A stretch of DNA of 64,000 bases, taken from Watersipora subatra (lineage: Eukaryota > Bryozoa > Gymnolaemata > Cheilostomatida > Watersiporidae). Location of the stretch: the NCBI RefSeq assembly GCF_963576615.1, contig NC_088717.1, positions 27,941,213-28,005,212 of the forward strand. Direction: 5' to 3'. The notes beneath the pieces are model-generated. The model saw nothing but the letters and a program-made list of their open reading frames with translations, did not search any database and was not told the origin of the DNA. This document shows positions 11,805 through 25,800 of the stretch, in pieces; the first letter of the stretch is position 1; each line of letters opens with the position of its first letter. Both the position numbers and the translations under genes were made by a program.

Positions 11805-14433
11805 TTAGTGAATGTATAGTTGCTGGCTATTGAGATAATCAGATATAACCATAGCCTGCTGGACACCTGTGTCATAGGCCCCGTGTATCGTCGACATCCA
11901 CTTTTCATGGTAGGCTTCACCAGCAAACATAATCACCGGTTTATCATTCCAGTAGATTGGCTCAAGCATTTGTTTAAGAAATTCAGGCTTGTGTTTTGGC
12001 ATTAAATCAGAAATGTAGGATCCCTGGAAGAACTTGTTTCCCGACCAGTTTGTCCTACAAATTTAGATTGTCATCATGCGCGTGTCTGGTAAGTTGGGTG
12101 GATACATCCAGTCCAGCATGAGGGCTAGATACAACGTGTCAAACAAATAATACTGTTGCAAAAAATTGTTTCACCTGATAAATCTGGTTGGTAATGGTGT
12201 AGTGATCCCAGTGAAACGTCTCAACAATGTCAAGGCCACTCGTATTATCTGATCATCTGAACATTTATTGGCTTCAAGCGCCGCACGATCGGAAAGGCAA
12301 AAACCAAGAGCATTCGGTACATCAGTATCAAGGCCGGTGAGTTTCTTCCACCAAGACGTCTGCAAATGGTTGTAATGCCAAGATCTAGTCAGGCTTTCTG
12401 TTGTAAAAATGAAAATAGATCACATCCAGTTTATTAGTTTCTCAATAAAACTAGTTTTATTGCATGCCCAAAGTTGCATGGGACCTTGGTGAGATGATGA
12501 ACTCTGTACCTTTATCACTCTCAGTGAGCAGACATTGCTATCAGAAAATAGTGTTTAATGGCATTGGACTTCTATAACATGTCAAGGTGTTCAGTAGCAT
12601 GTAATGGCAATGCTGATTTTCTGATAACAAAACTTACCTGAAATATGCTGTAAGTCTCCTTACCTTCTTGCCCAGAATATCTTCCATTTCCTCGCTCAGT
12701 ATATTTGCATCTGATTCATCCATGAGGAAGGAAAGAGAACGTTGAAGGCCAAATGCATCTTGTAGTTCATTAGTCCAAACTGAGACATCATAGTATAGAA
12801 TAAACTTCTCAACGACACCTATCCAGATGTTTTCAATGGCAGCCTCTTTCTCTAGGCCAAGAGGGAAGTCAAAGATTTGTGTGTGTTTAGCTTTCAAAAA
12901 TCCCAAAGAGGCAGTGATGATAACATGTTCGACTGTGTATACTGTACCTGTATTGGTCTCTACGCTTACACCATGGCTATCATTTAACCTGCTGACTTTT
13001 GTCACTTGTGCATTTAACTTGATCTTTTCTCTGATCGTTGGTAAAAGAAAATGATCAAACACTGAAAAAGCTCCTTCAGTGAATGAAAAGTCCTTGTTGT
13101 CATATTGAAAGGCTGTTGCATAGATATGTTCTGTTCTAGTCCAGCGAGGAATTCCTTCAGATCTCTCATTAATTTTGTCCATCAAATCGATGATATTCTT
13201 CTGCAATTCATCAAACAAATACTCGTATCAATAAATTTTGGGGTTGAAATGGAACCGTCACTGTAATACTAAAGCCATTGAAGTTCTTACATGAGAAAAA
13301 TAAAAGGCATCATGTCATAATCAGCCTGATCAAAGTTGCTACTCTATGAAATATAAAAAGAATTCACAACACGCTTCTTATGACAGCTAAGCTTTAGTCG
13401 TTGCATTATTGGCTTTACTCTACCATCTAATCTTAATTTGAAATTTAATCAGAAAACCAATAATTAGCAATCGCTAGCCAAATATCAAGTTTTGGAAACA
13501 CAACATACACAAACAACACTCTCTTCATTGCTAATATTCAGGTCCTTGCAGATGGCGCTCAGTTGTACATCTCTAAACTCATCTATGTCCATCCCTGGCT
13601 TCCAGTAGGCTCTGATTCGGGTGTCAAGGTCGCTGGAGACTTGTAGTGCTTTGATGACCAAAGACTTGTCTACTTCCTGTCCTCCCAAAGTAAGGAATTG
13701 GTAGGTATCTGCTTGTGCATGAAACGGATGAAATACCAGGTCTTAACAAAACTTACAATGGAAAGTTATGAACGAAATGAAGCCAACCTGGAGCTGCAGT
13801 GCCAAGTGCCTTCAGAGCCCATAACCATTGTCAATCGTACCAGGCGTGGCAAGAAGAATGCACAAAGTGCATTTAGATGCAGTAAGGCTGATTTTTTACA
13901 TGTGTTTTGGTTGTCAGCTTATCTGGTTTTATGGGTTAAGGATTTTATTTCATTTTTGATTCTCAAGTGAATGATAGGAATGACGTTACCTAATACATAA
14001 TATTCCTAGTCATTTAAACCAATCTTAACGCAGTACATTCAGAGGAAGCATAACTTACCAACCATACCATCACCCTTGTAGAGAGTCTCCCCTTTGTCTA
14101 TTAACAAGCCTTTTTCTTCTAACATTCCATACAATGGGTTTCCATCTTGACCATGTAACCATCTGGCTCCCAAGTCTATAGGGTGACCTCCTAAAGTAAC
14201 ATTGATATACACGCAATATAAGAAATAGGGTTGTGCTGTCTCATGACCTCATCAGTATTGAATTATAACAGGTTCTAATACTTACCTTTTTCAGCTCTTA
14301 CAGTTTTCACTCGACCTCCTATTCTCTCCGTTGCTTCAAGAATAATGATATCCTCAATGCCATTGTCGATCAACGTTTTTGCTGCTGCGCACCCTGCAAT
14401 TCCTGCACCTACTATAGCCACTTTATGGGTCAT
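11805..14433 (-). CDS. Flavin amine oxidase, polyamine/spermine oxidase-like, copy 1 (six exons, 483 aa)
   Basis: Spliced model: exons 14433-14286, 14190-14059, 13708-13509, 13200-12664, 12359-12175 and 12054-11805. All introns are GT-AG, phases 1,1,0,0,2, and the frame is open from ATG to TAA. The N-terminus starts directly with a dinucleotide-binding GAGIAG (residues 9-14), followed by [10 protein letters not shown] (33-42), the FAD signature of the family. DLGARWLHG places the conserved active-site His near residue 62. [12 protein letters not shown] lies at about 252-263, and the VEK lysine at about 292 aligns with the flavin-associated Lys of polyamine oxidases. [18 protein letters not shown] near the C-terminus is the second FAD motif. 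Known family role: FAD-dependent oxidation of spermine, spermidine or acetylated polyamines, releasing H2O2 and an aminoaldehyde. There is no signal peptide and no peroxisomal C-terminal tripeptide (it ends YIH), so a cytosolic enzyme is inferred. Length is normal for the family. Whether it is closer to SMOX or PAOX cannot be decided by eye. A paralogue lies upstream at 19890-31138. Confidence 0.93.
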
Positions 14434-15700
14434 CCTTCACCAGCTCTAATACATCCACCTAGAGACAATGTATGCTATGAAACGTTTATTGCACTCTTCC
14501 ATGGAATCTGTAGTACACTGTGCGAATCTCCAACTCATCCGTGCTGTGGGCGTACTCGATGATATTAGCTATTGAACTGATGACTGGCCAGGGCAAAGCC
14601 TGTAGATATATGAATAGGATAAAAAGTTGTCCTTGTCCTGTGATGCACTGATGAACCCTTAATCGCAACAACAACGCAAGCATTCACTGAAGGAATTATG
14701 GGAGGGTTACATTGATTTAATTAACATGTCAAATGGGCAAACAGCTGATAGCAGTGATACTGCCATCTGGGTGCAATTGTTCAACAGGCATTTGCAACAG
14801 AATGACACTAGTTATGATCTAGAATACCCGGTGTCAAGAAATGGAGAGACGATTGTAAATGTTTGAATATACACAAACTTCTCATGGTAAAAGCAGTGTG
14901 GGAAATAATTTCAGCACACAAATTCAATATTATTAGGACTCAGTCTAAAACAATTGTATTTTGAATTTAAAACAAAGTTTTTACAACAATTTCTCAAATC
15001 AGTAGCCCTATGGTAACTACCAAGATAATCTTTCCTGTCAAAAATGAGTATATTGCAACTAGTCCAGTGAAGCTTAGATAACAATAAATGTTAATAAATA
15101 TGGCATGTCAATTTTTAGAAGGCCTCAACAAGCTGTGCATCAATGATCAATACAGTTTGTCTGCTTCAGAGAAGAACAGGCATAGGCATTATAGGCATAG
15201 GTATTATAGCACTTTCCGAAATGACTAGCGATGGTTGGGCGCAAACTTAATAGCTCAAAATTATACATTAATAGCCTAAGCAACTAAAATGAACAAACTG
15301 AGTCTGTTTGAACAAACTGAGTTTTTGAACAATGGATTTATTCAGGATTTTATCTTACGACACACTAGCTACATTTCAGCCACATTTACCTACAAATGCA
15401 ACTATAGGATTTCATTAACTGAAGCCTATTGCTTTTTTGCCTATTGCTTTATTAACCAGACTTTATGATAATAGCAAACTGATATGACGCAAGCACCATA
15501 CGAAATTCCGTAGCTTAGCGCACCCATAATCTGTGGTGAATGCATTTGGTGAGAAATAGATGATTGGTTCATCGCAGAGTGAATAATTAATGAGGGATGA
15601 GCCAATAATGTTTGTAAACAAACACCGTAAAAACAGGATCTTGCATGGCAGAACATAAATAGCTTGGAAAATCTAAAAAAACACGCGCATCACCCATAAA
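14434..15700. other. Upstream region of amine oxidase copy 1
   Basis: Sequence 5' of the start codon at 14433. It should hold the promoter and 5' UTR, but no TATA box or 5' exon can be fixed by eye. Confidence 0.4.
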
Positions 15701-15735
15701 TGGGAGAGTCAGCGACCACGCTTCGCTTCATCTAC

Positions 15736-16230
15736 AAGTGGTGGATTTCTAACTAAGGCATCATTTATATTCGGTGGATTTAAAACTCATGCATCACTTA
15801 TAAGTGGTGGATTTCTAACTAAGGCATCATTTATATTCGGTAGACTTAAAACTCATTCATCATTTATAAGTGGTGGATTTCTAACTAAGGCATCATTTAT
15901 ATTCGGTGGATTTAAAACTCATACATCATTTATAAGTGGTGGATTTCTAACTAAGGCATCATTTATATTCGGTGGATTTAAAACTCATTCATCATTTATA
16001 AGTGGTGGATTTCTAACTAAGGCATCATTTATATTCGGTAGATTTAAAACTCATACATCATTTATAAGTGGTGGATTTCTAACTAAGGCATCATTTATAT
16101 TCGGTAGATTTAAAACTCATACACCATTTATAAGTGGTATATTTAAAACTAAATCATTATCCATAAGTGGTGGATTCAAAACTCGGGCATCATGTATAAA
16201 TGGTGGATTTAAAACCCATACAGTATCTGT
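15736..16230. repeat. Minisatellite, 66-bp unit, about 6 good copies plus diverged tail
   Basis: Units begin AAGTGGTGGATTTCTAACTA and contain a related half-unit ATTCGGTGGATTTAAAACTC, so the unit is itself an ancient dimer. Starts at 15736, 15802 and 15868 give an exact 66-bp period; copies decay after about 16130. Confidence 0.95.
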
Positions 16231-16994
16231 ATGTGATGGAACCAATACACATTTTTGTGTACCGGTGGTTCAATTGCTATGCAAACTAGTGTAGAAGTGA
16301 TTCAAATCCAAAGTAGATTTTTATTGTTCAAAATAGATCCAAATTTTCATAAATTTTAGGGTCATATGTTCAAAACAATATTCAACATGTAGTTCCTAAA
16401 CATATTAAACGTAATACTCAGCATATACATGTAGATCCTGTATATATATTAAACGTAATACTCAACATATAGTTCCTATACATAATTAACGTAATACTCA
16501 GCATACAGTCCCTACATATATAGGTTTTATAGCTGTGCCTAGTCACAGCATGGAAGTAAAGTTGACAAAGTAGTGTTGACATTCATGATCCCCTAAATAT
16601 TTATATTAATTCGCTATACTTGCCTTAGTAGTTCATATCTATGAGATAAAACAATTTAGCTGATTATCCTGTTTTAAATGCAAAGTTTCAATACTCCAGG
16701 CATGGTTTTTAGAAATCAATGGAGTAACAGAAATAAAAATACATACATCTGGTTTGCTAGTCAAGTTTGTTAGTCCACCAACAAAAGCACTGATCAGATC
16801 ATAAACAAAATAAACATCTGACTTGGAACAAATTGATAAATAGCAGGATTTTGTTGCAAAAGCAGAAGGGAACCCAGAAATGTGATTGTTTACACATGAG
16901 AATATAAACAATAACAAAAACATTCTTCAATGTTGTTATAACCAACAAATAAAAAAGTTCAAAGGAATCGCTATTGAGGAGGTACAGTCATAGT

Positions 16995-17673
16995 GTAGGT
17001 GTATAGGTACCTAGTTAAAGCCTAGATGTATAATCACTGAGTAGCTACAGTTAAAGCCTGGACATATAATCACTGAGTAGCTACAGTTAAAGTCTAGTTG
17101 TTTAATCACTTAACAGCTACAGTCAAAGTCTAGAAGTGTAATCACTGAGTAGCTACAGTTGAAATTTAAATATAGAGCCACTGAGTAGCTACAATTAAAG
17201 TCTGGACAAATAATCACTGAGTAGCTACAGTTAGAGTCTAGTTGTTTAATCATTTAATAGCTACAGTCAAAGTCTAAAAGTGTAATCGCTGAGTAACTAC
17301 AGTTAAAGTCTGGACATATAATCACTGAGTAGCTACAGTTAAAGTCTAGTTGTTTAATCACTTAACAGCTACAGTCAAAGTCTAAAAGTGTAATCACTGA
17401 GTAGCTACAGTTAAAGTCTGGACACATAATCACTGAGTAGCTACAGTTAAAGTCTAGTTGGTTAATCACTTAACAGCTACAGTCAAAGTCTAGAAGTGTA
17501 ATCACTGAGTAGCTACAGTTAAAGTCTGGACATATAATCACTGAGTAGCTACAGTTAAAGTCTAGTTGTTTAATCTCTCAACAGCTACAGTCAAAGACTA
17601 GAAGTGTAATCACTGAGTAGCTACAGTTGAAATTTAAATATAGAGCCACTGAGTAGCTACAATTAAACTCTAG
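16995..17673. repeat. Minisatellite, 36-bp unit, left block
   Basis: Units contain TAGCTACAGTTAAAGTCT and AATCACTGAG, with several alternating variants forming a higher-order pattern of about 108 bp. Interrupted by the repeat at 17674-18839. Confidence 0.93.
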
Positions 17674-18839
17674 ATAACTAGAAATTCCCCTGTCATACAG
17701 CCCATGACCAAAGTGATACTGGAAAAAAGAAAGGGTACTGATGGTTGAGAAATGCCATATTAGCAGTCAAATGGCACTGCAGTGCAATAGGATAACTGCA
17801 ATGGTAGCTGTAATGTACTGGGTGTTATTATGTACAACAAACAGCAATAATGAAAGGAAAAGATTACATGTTTGTATCTCTCCCCCGCAATAAAAGAAAT
17901 GCAATATTAGAAGTAAAATGCACTGATATTATTAGAACCACCAATATTATTAATATAATAATACAGTAATAATAAAATCAATGCACAATTTTGTTTACAT
18001 TTCAAAACGTCATAGCTAACAATATCAAGAAGTTGTGATATTTGTATAGATTTTTAGAAAATCTATCTAACAAAACTATTTAGAAAAAATAACAGTAACA
18101 TATTGCCCAACATCGGTCACTATATACTTCGATCTTGTAAATTCGAATGCTTCTTCTTATAATTAAATCTTTTAAAATCGAATAGTTATTCTTATAATTA
18201 AATATTGTAATAATCTCATAAGAATCGTTAGAAAAAATATTATCGTCATCTCCTTTACTTTTACTGCTTTGGACATCAGTTGGAATACCAAAGTACTCAT
18301 AAGTGTCCAAAATGTCAGTTACTTTGAAATCGGCAAAACGAGAAACGATTACTTTTCAGCACTTCTACGTTAATTACAGAAACCTTCGGTAATTGGACAA
18401 TGCTATAAACTGGTGAAATGTGCATGTTTTTTTCGTGAGGTGCGCACGACTTAATGGTTCTTTTCTCTGTCGCTCGGCGTTTCGTTTGCTGGTCTTCATT
18501 TTGATAAAAATAAGGCTTGTCAAGTTTTAATAATGATTTTAGGCCGAATTAATTTGTCTATAATAATTTATGTATAATCCGATCAGATGGGTAAGGTTTA
18601 GAAAATTTTCTACAAATAATAAAGACTTAGCAACATATTTAAATAGGTTTATATGTGTTTTGTATTGTTATTATACTTAAACGACTCCATTGAAAAATGG
18701 TTAAATTTGTTGATGAGATTTCGGTACAAGGGTTTGCGACGGCCGTTGATGAATAATTTTCGTGAGTTGTGTGCACATATGCATTTATCATAAATCTCAC
18801 AAACAATCTCTCTCTTCGCTCATGTTTGGTCGTGGGATT
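17674..18839 (+). mobile_element. Helitron-associated repeat, copy 2, inserted in a minisatellite
   Basis: Matches the inside of the Helitron at 2413-4376 from about 2785 on (AGAAATTCC, CTGTCATACAGCC) through a downstream part near 4300 (GTGTGCACAT, TTTATCATAAA). It cleanly interrupts the 36-bp array, which resumes at 18840. It lacks the TC start and CTAG end of the Helitron, so its own mobility is unclear. Confidence 0.75.
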
Positions 18840-19228
18840 ACTGAATAGCTGCAGTTAAAGTCTAGATGTATAATCACTTAATAGCTACAGTCAATGTCTA
18901 GAAGTGTAATCACTGAATAGCTACAGTTCAAGTCTAGTTGTATAATCACTTAATAGCTACAGTTAAAGTCTAGATGTATAATCACTTAATAGCTACAGTC
19001 AATGTCTAGAAGTGTAATCACTGAATAGCTACAGTTCAAGTCTAGTTGTATAATCACTTAATAGCTACAGTCAAAGTCTAGAAGTGCAATCACTGAATAG
19101 CTACAGTTAAAGTCTAGATGTATAATCACTGAATAGCTACAGTTAAAGTCTAGATGTATAATCACTGAATAGCTACAGTTAAAGTCTAGTTGTATAATCA
19201 CTTAATAGCTACAGTTAAAGCCTAGATG
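18840..19228. repeat. Minisatellite, 36-bp unit, right block
   Basis: Continuation of the 16995-17673 array (TAGCTACAGTTAAAGTCT, AATCACTTAA) after the inserted repeat. Its units are more uniform than those of the left block. Confidence 0.93.
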
Positions 19229-19889
19229 CAACATAGTATACATTGTTATGTTATGTAATTGCATATCATGTTATGCACTTGTATTAGGCACAGGTAAGAT
19301 CCAAATAAGTCATGTTATTGAATAAGCTTAGCTAGTCTAGAAGCCTTACCATTGAGTAGCCAGCAAGTCTTGACAAATCATCATTGAGAAGGTACAGTGA
19401 AAGTCCAGACAGCTAATCATTGAGAAAGTACAGCAAAAGCCCAAATGTGTGATCATGTAATTGGTAGTCAGAGCTTGACTAAATCAGATAATATTTAGGC
19501 GGCAGGTCAAATAAACAATAAATTGTGATATAGGGTATAATAACCTAGAATCAACAGACCAATCTGCCTGAAGGGAGTTGGACAAACTCATCTTCTGTGT
19601 TAGAAAATGTCATAACCAAAGTTTTTCCTTCTTTGCATAGCATTATTTAGGCTCTACATTTATAGCAACCGACACGCAGCAATAGAGTATGACATATGAG
19701 CACTACTAAAGTATCGACACTATTTTAGTGTCTATTAGACCGGTAAGTCAGTACTATTTGTACCAACTACTAAAGTATTAGTCAGTACCAAAGAAGTAAA
19801 AAGTGCAAAATAGGGTATAAGACAGTGCATAAGATACATAAGACAAGATACATGAGACAGAGAGAGGTCTCAGTAAAACACTGTAGCTA

Positions 19890-22800
19890 CTAGCTGTTCT
19901 TAATATATCCTAGGATAGCATTAGCTTGTTGTAGTCCTGTATCATAAGCTCCGTGTAGAGTTGACATCCATTTACGATGGAACGCTTCACCAGCGAATAA
20001 CAAAATGGGCTTAGATTCTCTGTTGTATATCGGCTCAAGCATGATCACTGACTGCTGCGGACTGTAATGCTTGTAGAGTTCTGATGAATAGGAGCCTAGA
20101 AAGTACTTATCTTCACCCCAGTTTGACCTGAAATACAGACCTCATGCATTTAGTGTTCGTAACCTTATCAAGTTTAACAACTTCATTGTAGAAAACTAAA
20201 CATTTGAGCATCCTAGATTACTACTCTAGATAACCAGTATGGCTTTAGAGTTGATCAGCTTACGGGCGGTACAACATACAAAATTCAAGTAGTAGGAATT
20301 TTAGCAAGCGCTGCAGCATTCACTTCACTGGACACTGTTGGTTAATACAAACGATAAGTATACGTTTAAAATCCACAAGAAATGACCAAGTCTTAAATCT
20401 AACAATTTGTAGCACAAAAGTATTAGTTGCACTATAAACACCTATAAACATTCTATCCTATAGGGTACCTCTATTGAATCAGATTAAGAAAAAATAAAAG
20501 TTGCTTTCATAAATCAATATCCCACCTTACTACTGCAGATGGATGGGGAGGAGACTGCCCCGTATAGTGCCTGAGGAGTATTTGTAGAACTTCAACTACT
20601 TGATCATCGCTACATTTGGCTGCCTCTCGAGCTGAATCATTGCTCAGCTCAACTGAAAGGATGTTTGGATTTGCCTGCACTGTGTTTATATTGGCCACGT
20701 ATTTCCACCAATCAACCTGAAATGATATTTAAATGTTCCACTTTTTAAAAGCTAACAATGTAAATACCAACTGCTGGGTTTGTACAATGTTAGCAGATTC
20801 ATGCACAGAAACCTGCACAACCTCATATGTCTACACATTAACACTAGGAAACACAACCAATTATACATAGGTGCTCATAAACTTTGTACACATAACCCTT
20901 CGCACTAGTGCCCACAAACGTACATATACACAGAAGTACACAACCATATATACATACACACATATATATGTTATTTATATAACATATATACCATACAACA
21001 TACATATATATGTTATAGGTATAACATACATACCTATATAACATATAGGTATGTATGTTATCCATACCTATAGGTATGGATGTATATAGATGTATATATG
21101 CACAACCATATACATCCATACCTACTTATGCACGCAATCATTTAGATCAATGCACAACCATATATACAACCATATGCACATCACACTTGTGCACACAGCC
21201 ATATAAACACATACATAATTGTACCATATCTGTAAACACACACACATACACACTCGAGCATGCAGCGTAAACACACATACACACTTGCATAAACAGCTGC
21301 ATACCAAAGGCACCATCCAGTCCAGTTGTACACACGAGTTTCTGTAACTGTATATAGAAATGATGAAGAGTAGCATTCTATAGTAATTGTTTTTAGTAAT
21401 TACAAACAATTTTATTTTGAACTGTTTTAGTGTGGGTGCGTTTTTGATAGCTACACAAAGTCATTTTGAGGCATTTTAGATTGTATTTGAAAATAAACAT
21501 ACTGAAAATCATCAAACCAATCACAACTAAGCAATAAAGACCCATGAAAATTTAGTAAAGTTCATGGTGATTGTTTTCGCGCCACTTGCTGCAGACTTTT
21601 CAGCAACTTCGCTCAACTTTTTTTCAGTAAGGTACAGCCTGAACTGTGCAAGGTATACAGACATAGACAGGTTACATGACAGTCGAGTGAAACTGCCTTG
21701 CGACAGCAGATTTAGTCAAGAATCTTGTGGAGAATAAGCGACTATTATTTACTACCTCCTTACATATATATTATTCACGGTATCAAGGCCGATTAAAGGT
21801 TAAACAAAAAGTATGTAAAACCACTAACTGTCCATCACCAATCAATAGCGCCTTACAGTGCCTCGCGTTCCGTGTTCTCAACTCAAGTTGCTGTTCAAAG
21901 AACTCGGCCTGGATTTTTGATGAACTCGAGTTGCGTTACGCTAAACTAACCCGGGTTTGTAAAAAAAGCAAAGTGAGTAATTGGGGTGTCTCATTTACAG
22001 AACTGCATTTACGCATATTACCCTACAGGATGAAAATATTCGTTGGTCATAAAAATTCGCGATTTTGCAAACAGTCGATCGCGCGAATTCTTAAATTCAG
22101 TGAATAATTAGTTCTATTTTTAATCACAAGAGAGAATGACTACTGCATCAAATTGAAAACTAATCGCTAGCCTAGTTTTTAATGTAAATACTAAACGTAA
22201 TTGAGTTCCAAAACATTTTTAAAATCATTGCCTGAGCTTTGAGCTAACACCATTGGCAATGCATCACATTTATTTACAAAATTATTCGAGGTTGTCACAA
22301 GATATGCAGAATGGCGTCATCGCAAAAATAGCCGCGAGGCAGAAGTACTAAACGTAGCCGAGTTCCAAAACTTCTTTAAAATCATCGCCAGGCTTCGAGC
22401 TTTATTGCCATTGCGTCAAACTTTACAAAATTATTCAAGGTTTTTACAAGTTATTCGGCATGGCTTCAGCATAGCAAAAAAGCTCTCCTAGTCTTTTTAC
22501 ATTAGAATCAACTCCATCAATCTCTAATACCGAAGTCAAGGGCGATCATGATTCTGATCTGGACATTATGGTATGTATTTGATTTGCAGTGCAGATACGT
22601 TTTTCCATAATTAACTGCATTAGTTAATTCTTTTGTTTAAAAACTGATCGCTTTCATCAAATACTTCAGCTATTGTTTTTGTACTTCCTCAACACTCGTT
22701 AATATTTCTTCTTTTTTGTGTTTACTGCAGATTGAGAAGGAAACAACCTACTCCGATTTCGAAAACTAGAGACAAGTAGTAATATTCATCAAGACAGGAA

Positions 22801-25800
22801 TATTGGCAGAGAGGCAACCAGTCAACCTAGACCCCTTCATCGACAACAACTCCTTGATATCGCTGTAGCAAACATGATTAAATTATATATTTTATTTCAT
22901 GTATAAATATATTATAATTTATTACAAACTTGAGTGTACAAATAAAATACTTCAAATACAAATACAAATTTTACAAACGATGAATGGAGTAAATATAAAC
23001 AGTTTAGTCCATATGGCGGTTGTCTAGCAATAAAATTAAACTGATACTCTTGATATGTGAATAATAGCGTGTAATGGTGCTTTCTGACTAGTTATTTTGG
23101 TAATAGCAGCTCTGTCGCTGTCACTGTCTTGGGTAGATGTTGAAGGCGATTCTCTCGCTACTACATGGCTGGTAAGGAAGTTATCATCAGAATTCTTCTC
23201 GTGGCTTACTATTGCAACGTTCTGCCGGTTGGCCAAAGATTTGTGCTCGTAAAGGCGTTTTTGTTCCTTTTTTAAAAACAGATATAGTCTTCTCGTAAGT
23301 AGCTGCGGTCACTTCAACCTCAATTTCCAAACCTCCCTGAATGATTAGTGATCTTCTAAGAATGACATCTACCACCCTTGCAATCATTGTTCTTCGGTGT
23401 ATGATGAAAAATCTCTCTCTCTCTCTCACTAAAACAAATAATGAAGCAGTAGGGATGGAAAAAATTAGTATTGCGTTTTACCGAAGAACCAAAGTAAAAT
23501 TCAACCAATTTAGTAAATGTAAAAAAACTCATTACTTACCACAAGTTGTTGGCTTATCAAAGGCCTCCAAAGCGATGAATATTCGTGAAAACCTCTGGAC
23601 GCAGCAAAAATTGTTTACCGTAGAATAGCATGATCGCCTCGCAGTTGTAAGCTAAATATAAACCGGAACACGCGGTGTGCGCAAGTGTAGGAATAACTAT
23701 TACTACCCGCAATAGAGTTAACTTTTCCTAGAGAGTGGCAGTTTTCAGCCGCGAATAAATTCATCCGCGAATATGTATCAAAAGACAATTTTCGCGAAAT
23801 ATAACTCCGCGAATAAATTCATCCTGTAGGGTATATAAAATTTAATAACTGATTAATAATAATGTAAATATATATATATACATTTTTAAATTGTATATAT
23901 TGGCGATATTTACGCATATTTATTTATATAAATATAGAGACAAAAACAATTATAGAATGTAAAAAGCAAACTAAAAAACAATCTATGTGGGGGCCGGGCC
24001 ACTTTTTTTTCAAATGAAAAAAAGAGTTATCTCTCTAGAAGCTGACAAGAAACTGAATGAACACCAGAAATGAACAAACATAGAAATTATGTCAACGACG
24101 TTTAATGATGCACACAAAAAATTCCATATAAAAATATACTGTAGCTAGAGAAAATGAAATGATGAGTTGTTTAGTATGGCGCCTTACAGTGCCATACCTG
24201 CCAACTCTCACGCATTGGGCGTGAGACTCACGCAATCACCCCAAAGAAAAAATGAAAATGCGTGAGATTTTTGCCCCAATTTCCACAATTTTATATATAC
24301 TATCACGGATACATCAATTGCCCAAAACCAAATCTCAAGCATTGCCCCACTCTTGGGTTGGCAGGCCTGTACAGTGCCTCGGGTTCATGTTCTCAAACCT
24401 AGTTGTTGAACTCGAGTTACTGTTGAAAGAACTCGGCCTGGGTTTTTGATGAACATGAGTTGTGAACTCGAGTTGTATAACTCTAGTTGTGTAACTCGAG
24501 CTACACAACTCGAGTTATATTTACAAACTCGAGTTTGTAAATATAACTCGAGTTGAGAACACGGAACGTGAGGCGCGATACCAATCCACTAATTTCTATA
24601 TCTAATTACTTGACTGTCCTTTAACGTTTTAGAGCCTCGGTTCAACATAATTCAGAGAAATGTTTTCCCACCTGATCCTACGCCTGATTGAACTATTATT
24701 AGTTCTCAAGATATTGCCGAAATACCGAGAGCACTTGTAACAGACGGAGAAATAAAAAATAGCTGCTGTCAGAACATTAGTTTCTAATGACATGCTGACT
24801 TAAATTCTTAGTAATGGAAGATCAAAAACAGACAAAAAACTAGAAACTTGTTTTTCATTCACAACAAATATACACACTCCGCCAGATTCGATGTACATCA
24901 TCTATTAGGTATGTTTCTTCAGTTACCTCAAAAACATCACATATTAAAAAAGTGTGAAAAAAACTATTTGCTATAGTTGATTTCTGTTTTTTCATTCACT
25001 ATGTTTCCATGATGCGCAGTACTTCGGAGTTGCGCTCTTGCCGAATCATGAAAACGGCGTCTTCGCACTGAAATCACTGCACACTGATTAGTGCGAAGCC
25101 AGTGCAAGGAAACAGCAATTGCGCAGTGGCTGCGCATAGTTCGCTTGCTGGGGAGGCAGATTCATCAAGGGCCATAAACTAGTACAAAAGTTATCCTGCT
25201 TATCTTGTTTTTTCTATTCTTCTGATCTTCTTTCACTTAACTTTAATTATGGTCTGCACCCACGAGGATGATGAGGTGATTACTTCCCTGGACTTTGTTA
25301 TCGATACCAACACTTTTCGAAAAATAGGTGGCAAGTCCTGAAGTAACAGCTAAATAATATATTACTTAAAAAAATACTTATTAAAAATATTTTACTTTGT
25401 AAAAATTGTGTTAAGGTTTGTAAAACCTTGTGAATGTGTATTGTAAATAAAAGCATAATGATGACAAAAGCATAAAGACCGCTTCTGACGTTCGGTATCC
25501 ATGATCGATTCCATGTCTCCATCCGGCGATTCGATTTATACAATTTCTCTTCTCTGGCTAATTTGCTGAAAATCACTGCGCAGCATGTAAAGGTACAATC
25601 CCCTCGACTTTGGAGTGGAATGCATCGGAGTACTGCGCATCATGGAAACATAGTGACTGTGTTCTACAAACCTGCAGCTTTAAAATAGTATTAATTTCAT
25701 ATTGCGTTGTGATGTTTTGAGTGCTTTCAAAGTCAATAGAAAGTTGTTAATTTGATTTAGGATCACGGGATTTTCTCGTGTAAACTCCAAAGTGTTAAAA

